DNA from: an uncultured Catenibacterium sp.
GTDB lineage: Bacteria; Bacillota_I; Bacilli_A; Erysipelotrichales; Coprobacillaceae
Reading direction: 5' to 3'
Assembly: GCA_900540685.1 (NCBI GenBank)
Contig: UQGS01000051.1
Span: 1 to 15,209, forward strand
Length of the DNA: 15,209 nt
Below the pieces are notes generated by a model, which saw only the letters and a list, made by a program, of their open reading frames with translations, had not been told where the DNA came from and ran no database searches. Each line of letters starts with the position of its first letter. The stretch's first letter is position 1. A program made the position numbers and the translations under genes. Of this stretch, positions 13,102 through 15,209 are shown one piece after another.

Positions 13102-14682
13102 AAGATATTTATCTACGATTACCTTTATTCCATCATGATCATTATCTAATGTGATTTCAGTAGCCAAATTCTTAATTTCTTCTGTCGCATTCCCCATCGC
13201 AACTGCTTTACCAGCACTTTGGAATGCTTCAATATCATTTCCACTATCTCCCATCATGATTGTATTTTCAATAGGGATATTTAAGTAAGATGATAGAGAT
13301 TCAAGTCCTGCACCTTTAGTAATACCTAAAGGTGTGACTTCAATAGATGTTTCTTCTACCCATGCACAGCTAACTGGAAATGATTTTAGTTTTTCTAAAA
13401 GATTGCTTGTTGCTTCAACACTTGGATTAAATAGACAGAACTTAAGAATCTCATTCTTGTGTTTATTGGCATATTCATAGATATCCTCTACAGCCTCTGC
13501 ACGGCTTTCAAACATGGATTGATAGATAGCCATATTGTAATAAGACATATTCTTAATATCTTTTTGAGAGGCAATAGAATGCGACGAATCTAGTAAATAC
13601 AACATCACATCCTCTTTCTTCACAATATCCATCATCTGTGTAAATACATCTGTATCAAAAGAATGAACTTCTAATGGTTTGTTGTTTTTGAAATCATAGA
13701 TCAAACATCCACTCAGTAATATTCCATAATCACAGAAATCTAATTGACCTTCATAGTCTTTTAATTCTGCCAGCCCTCTTCCTGTACATAAACAGATACT
13801 CTGTCCTCTATTACTTGCTTCATTTAAAGAAGCTGCAGTATTTGGCGAAATTGTCTTATCAGACTTTAGAAGTGTACCATCCATATCAAGTGCCAAAAGA
13901 TATCTTTCCTTGATCCATCCATAATGCAGACAGGCATTGTAGATACCATCTTTGTCGGCATCAGTAGTTACATAAGTGGCTTTCTTCTTTAATTCATCTA
14001 TACCATTACCCATCGCAATACTTGTCCACTCTGGAATAAACATAGACAAATCATTCTTTTCATCACCAAATACGACAACATCCTTAATATCACCACCAAG
14101 ATGTTCCACCATACGTTTAATACCCTTGCTCTTATCTCCTGGTTCTACAAACAAATATTCCTTATGAAAACGACACCAAGGTAACTTCTTTAAGGATTCT
14201 AGTTTCTCTTCTTCACCCTTAAAACAGGCAATATAGACCTTATAGATTTGATCATAATCACGTGGATCTAAACCCTCTACCACTTCTGTCTTCATATAAA
14301 TATCATGAGTAAACTCATAAAAACGATTATCCGGTGCCAGTCTTCTTGTCTTATCATCAGGAGAAAAAGCCCATATCAAACCTTTCTTCTCACATTCATC
14401 TATCAAATCGAGACATAATTGATAATCCAATGGTTCAATACCAATCAACTGATCATCAATAGTAATACCATTCCCTCCATCACTGATCATATTATGAAAA
14501 CCTAATTCATGCATATACTCATGTGCCATGCCATAACTTCTACCTGTCGCAATCGCAATAAAATGTCCCTGTGCTTCTAGCTGTTTTAAAGTATATTGTG
14601 TAGATTCAGGAATATACTGATTTCCTGGTGTTCCTACAGCCAAAGTCCCATCAATATCAAAGAAAAAGTATTTTCTATTCAT
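13096..14682 (-). CDS. Double Cof-type HAD phosphatase (two fused HAD-IIB domains)
   Basis: 528 residues made of two complete Cof/HAD-IIB phosphatases in tandem; single-domain relatives have about 260-280 residues. Domain 1 (about 3-258): DIDGT with D9 and D11, ATGRS (45-49), SKGI with K186, GDEKND (206-211). Domain 2 (about 262-528): DMDGT with D266 and D268, CTGRG (299-303), TKGAG with K456, GDSGND (478-483). All four HAD motifs are intact in both, so two active sites are predicted, each likely to hydrolyse a sugar phosphate or similar small phosphate in the cytoplasm. The halves are clearly diverged, which suggests an old fusion or duplication. AGAGGGG favours ATG 14682 (6-base gap) over ATG 14685 (3-base gap). 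The gene has its own promoter behind the SSB-like gene. Confidence 0.9.
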   Translation of the reverse strand: MNRKYFFFDIDGTLAVGTPGNQYIPESTQYTLKQLEAQGHFIAIATGRSYGMAHEYMHELGFHNMISDGGNGITIDDQLIGIEPLDYQLCLDLIDECEKKGLIWAFSPDDKTRRLAPDNRFYEFTHDIYMKTEVVEGLDPRDYDQIYKVYIACFKGEEEKLESLKKLPWCRFHKEYLFVEPGDKSKGIKRMVEHLGGDIKDVVVFGDEKNDLSMFIPEWTSIAMGNGIDELKKKATYVTTDADKDGIYNACLHYGWIKERYLLALDMDGTLLKSDKTISPNTAASLNEASNRGQSICLCTGRGLAELKDYEGQLDFCDYGILLSGCLIYDFKNNKPLEVHSFDTDVFTQMMDIVKKEDVMLYLLDSSHSIASQKDIKNMSYYNMAIYQSMFESRAEAVEDIYEYANKHKNEILKFCLFNPSVEATSNLLEKLKSFPVSCAWVEETSIEVTPLGITKGAGLESLSSYLNIPIENTIMMGDSGNDIEAFQSAGKAVAMGNATEEIKNLATEITLDNDHDGIKVIVDKYLL

Positions 14683-14707
14683 CATGTACCCCTCTCTTTC
14701 GAGATAC

Positions 14708-14737
14708 ATTATACACGCATGAACATGCATTACTCAA
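14708..14737 (-). promoter_or_regulatory. Promoter of the HAD gene with a dyad in the spacer
   Basis: TTGAGT (14737-14732) and a perfect TATAAT (14713-14708), 18 bases apart. GCATG (14717-14721) and CATGC (14724-14728) form a dyad around AA, fully inside the spacer, where a repressor or MerR-like activator could act. Confidence 0.55.
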
Positions 14738-14744
14738 TCATGCT

Positions 14745-15062
14745 TTAGAATGAATAGTTGGATTCTTCACATACCATATGTTCTGGATAAATCTCCATTG
14801 CATAAGAAGTTGTTCCTGAACGATTAGGATAAAAACGTCCCCTTACACTTCCTTCAATAGACACTGACTGACCCTTTTCAAAATGGTCTACAACATATTG
14901 TGCTTTTTCATCCCAGATCACACAACGTATATAATCATAACGTGGTCTATCTTCAGTTCCTCCTTTCGTAGTAAGTAAGAAAGAACCTCTAAGTATTCCA
15001 TTTCTAGATTCTTTCACTTCTGGATCAGATGTAATCTGACCTTGTAATTTAACTTCGTTCAT
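14745..15062 (-). CDS. Small SSB-like single-strand DNA-binding protein without acidic tail
   Basis: 105 residues comprising one OB fold of the SSB family: MNEVKLQGQITSDPEVKES, then FLLTTKGG, YDYIRCVIWDEKAQYVVDHF and EKGQSVSIEGSVRGRFY. Ordinary SSBs are about 110 residues of OB fold plus a flexible linker ending in an acidic DDDIPF tip that recruits partners; here the protein stops at EESNYSF, so linker and tip are missing. It may bind single-stranded DNA without recruiting repair proteins, or be a specialised paralogue beside a standard ssb elsewhere. AAGGAGG lies 9 bases upstream of the ATG. No terminator separates it from the HAD gene. Confidence 0.8.
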   Translation of the reverse strand: MNEVKLQGQITSDPEVKESRNGILRGSFLLTTKGGTEDRPRYDYIRCVIWDEKAQYVVDHFEKGQSVSIEGSVRGRFYPNRSGTTSYAMEIYPEHMVCEESNYSF

Positions 15063-15209
15063 AGTTTTATTCCTCCTTCTATATACTTATTCCCTAAAAT
15101 AAGGATAAATTACTTAAGATTTTTCGCTCAGTTTAAGAAAAATGTTGCTATTCGATCATTAAATTTAGCTTAACGCCTGATTTTCTACTTTATAGCACTC
15201 TAACTCAAG
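15063..15209. other. Leader/upstream region of the SSB-like gene
   Basis: No gene is visible. On the minus strand ATTTTTC and GAAAAAT form a weak AT-rich hairpin around 15118-15142. TATATA sits close before the ribosome binding site without a convincing -35. The window ends before the neighbouring gene. Confidence 0.4.

Noticed and set aside
15184..15209. CTTGAGTTAGAGTGC on the minus strand, resembling the left half of a MerR-family operator/promoter
   Set aside because: The matching right half-site (ACTCTAA) is absent and the -10 is not at the long MerR spacing, so the similarity is only partial and lies at the window edge.
1..15209. CRISPR array, integrase, transposase, tRNA or rRNA
   Set aside because: Looked for; no regularly spaced repeats, no recombinase motifs and no tRNA-like cloverleaf were found in the window.

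Overview
The window looks like a low-GC Firmicutes chromosome. It shows strong GGAGG-type ribosome binding sites, AT-rich spacers, compact hairpin-plus-U-run terminators, and a gut-anaerobe type of gene set (MATE and EamA exporters, tandem Cof-type HAD phosphatases, NIF3, RpiR-type regulator). An Erysipelotrichia member is my best guess; this is inference from the proteins, not a database match.

Region A (1 to about 8270) is an accessory anti-phage island. A terminator at the left edge closes an unseen upstream gene. It is followed by a two-gene operon: a regulator with two helix-turn-helix domains (214-696) and a MvaI/BcnI-family restriction endonuclease (702-1949). Converging on it is a modification-dependent (type IV) endonuclease of the AspBHI type (2052-3275, minus), with an N-terminal modified-base reader and a C-terminal Mrr-like nuclease. 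After a 350-base divergent promoter region comes a 1525-residue protein (3628-8205): an N-terminal PD-(D/E)xK Cap4-like nuclease, a central STAND-type P-loop NTPase, and about 950 residues of C-terminal sequence predicted to be helical repeats. This is the Avs-like architecture of phage-sensing NTPases. The layout suggests layered defence: cutting of unmodified DNA, cutting of modified DNA, and protein-triggered nuclease activation. No methyltransferase is visible, so the protecting enzyme should lie left of the window if the MvaI/BcnI-like enzyme is active.

Region B (about 8270 to the end) is ordinary chromosome, with slightly higher GC and longer housekeeping-like genes. It begins with an RpiR-type regulator cut down to its DNA-binding domain exactly where the island ends. 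It continues on the minus strand with a NIF3/DUF34 protein and a RecJ-derived protein that has lost its DHH metal-binding motifs but kept other RecJ signatures and the OB fold. Then come a MATE exporter (plus), an EamA/DMT exporter (minus), a double HAD phosphatase with both active sites intact, and a minimal SSB-like OB-fold protein.

The points most worth a second look are the Avs-like protein, the defence cluster lacking a visible methyltransferase, the island/RpiR junction, the catalytically dead RecJ paralogue, and a possible 19-residue hydrophobic peptide gene in the leader of the type IV endonuclease.
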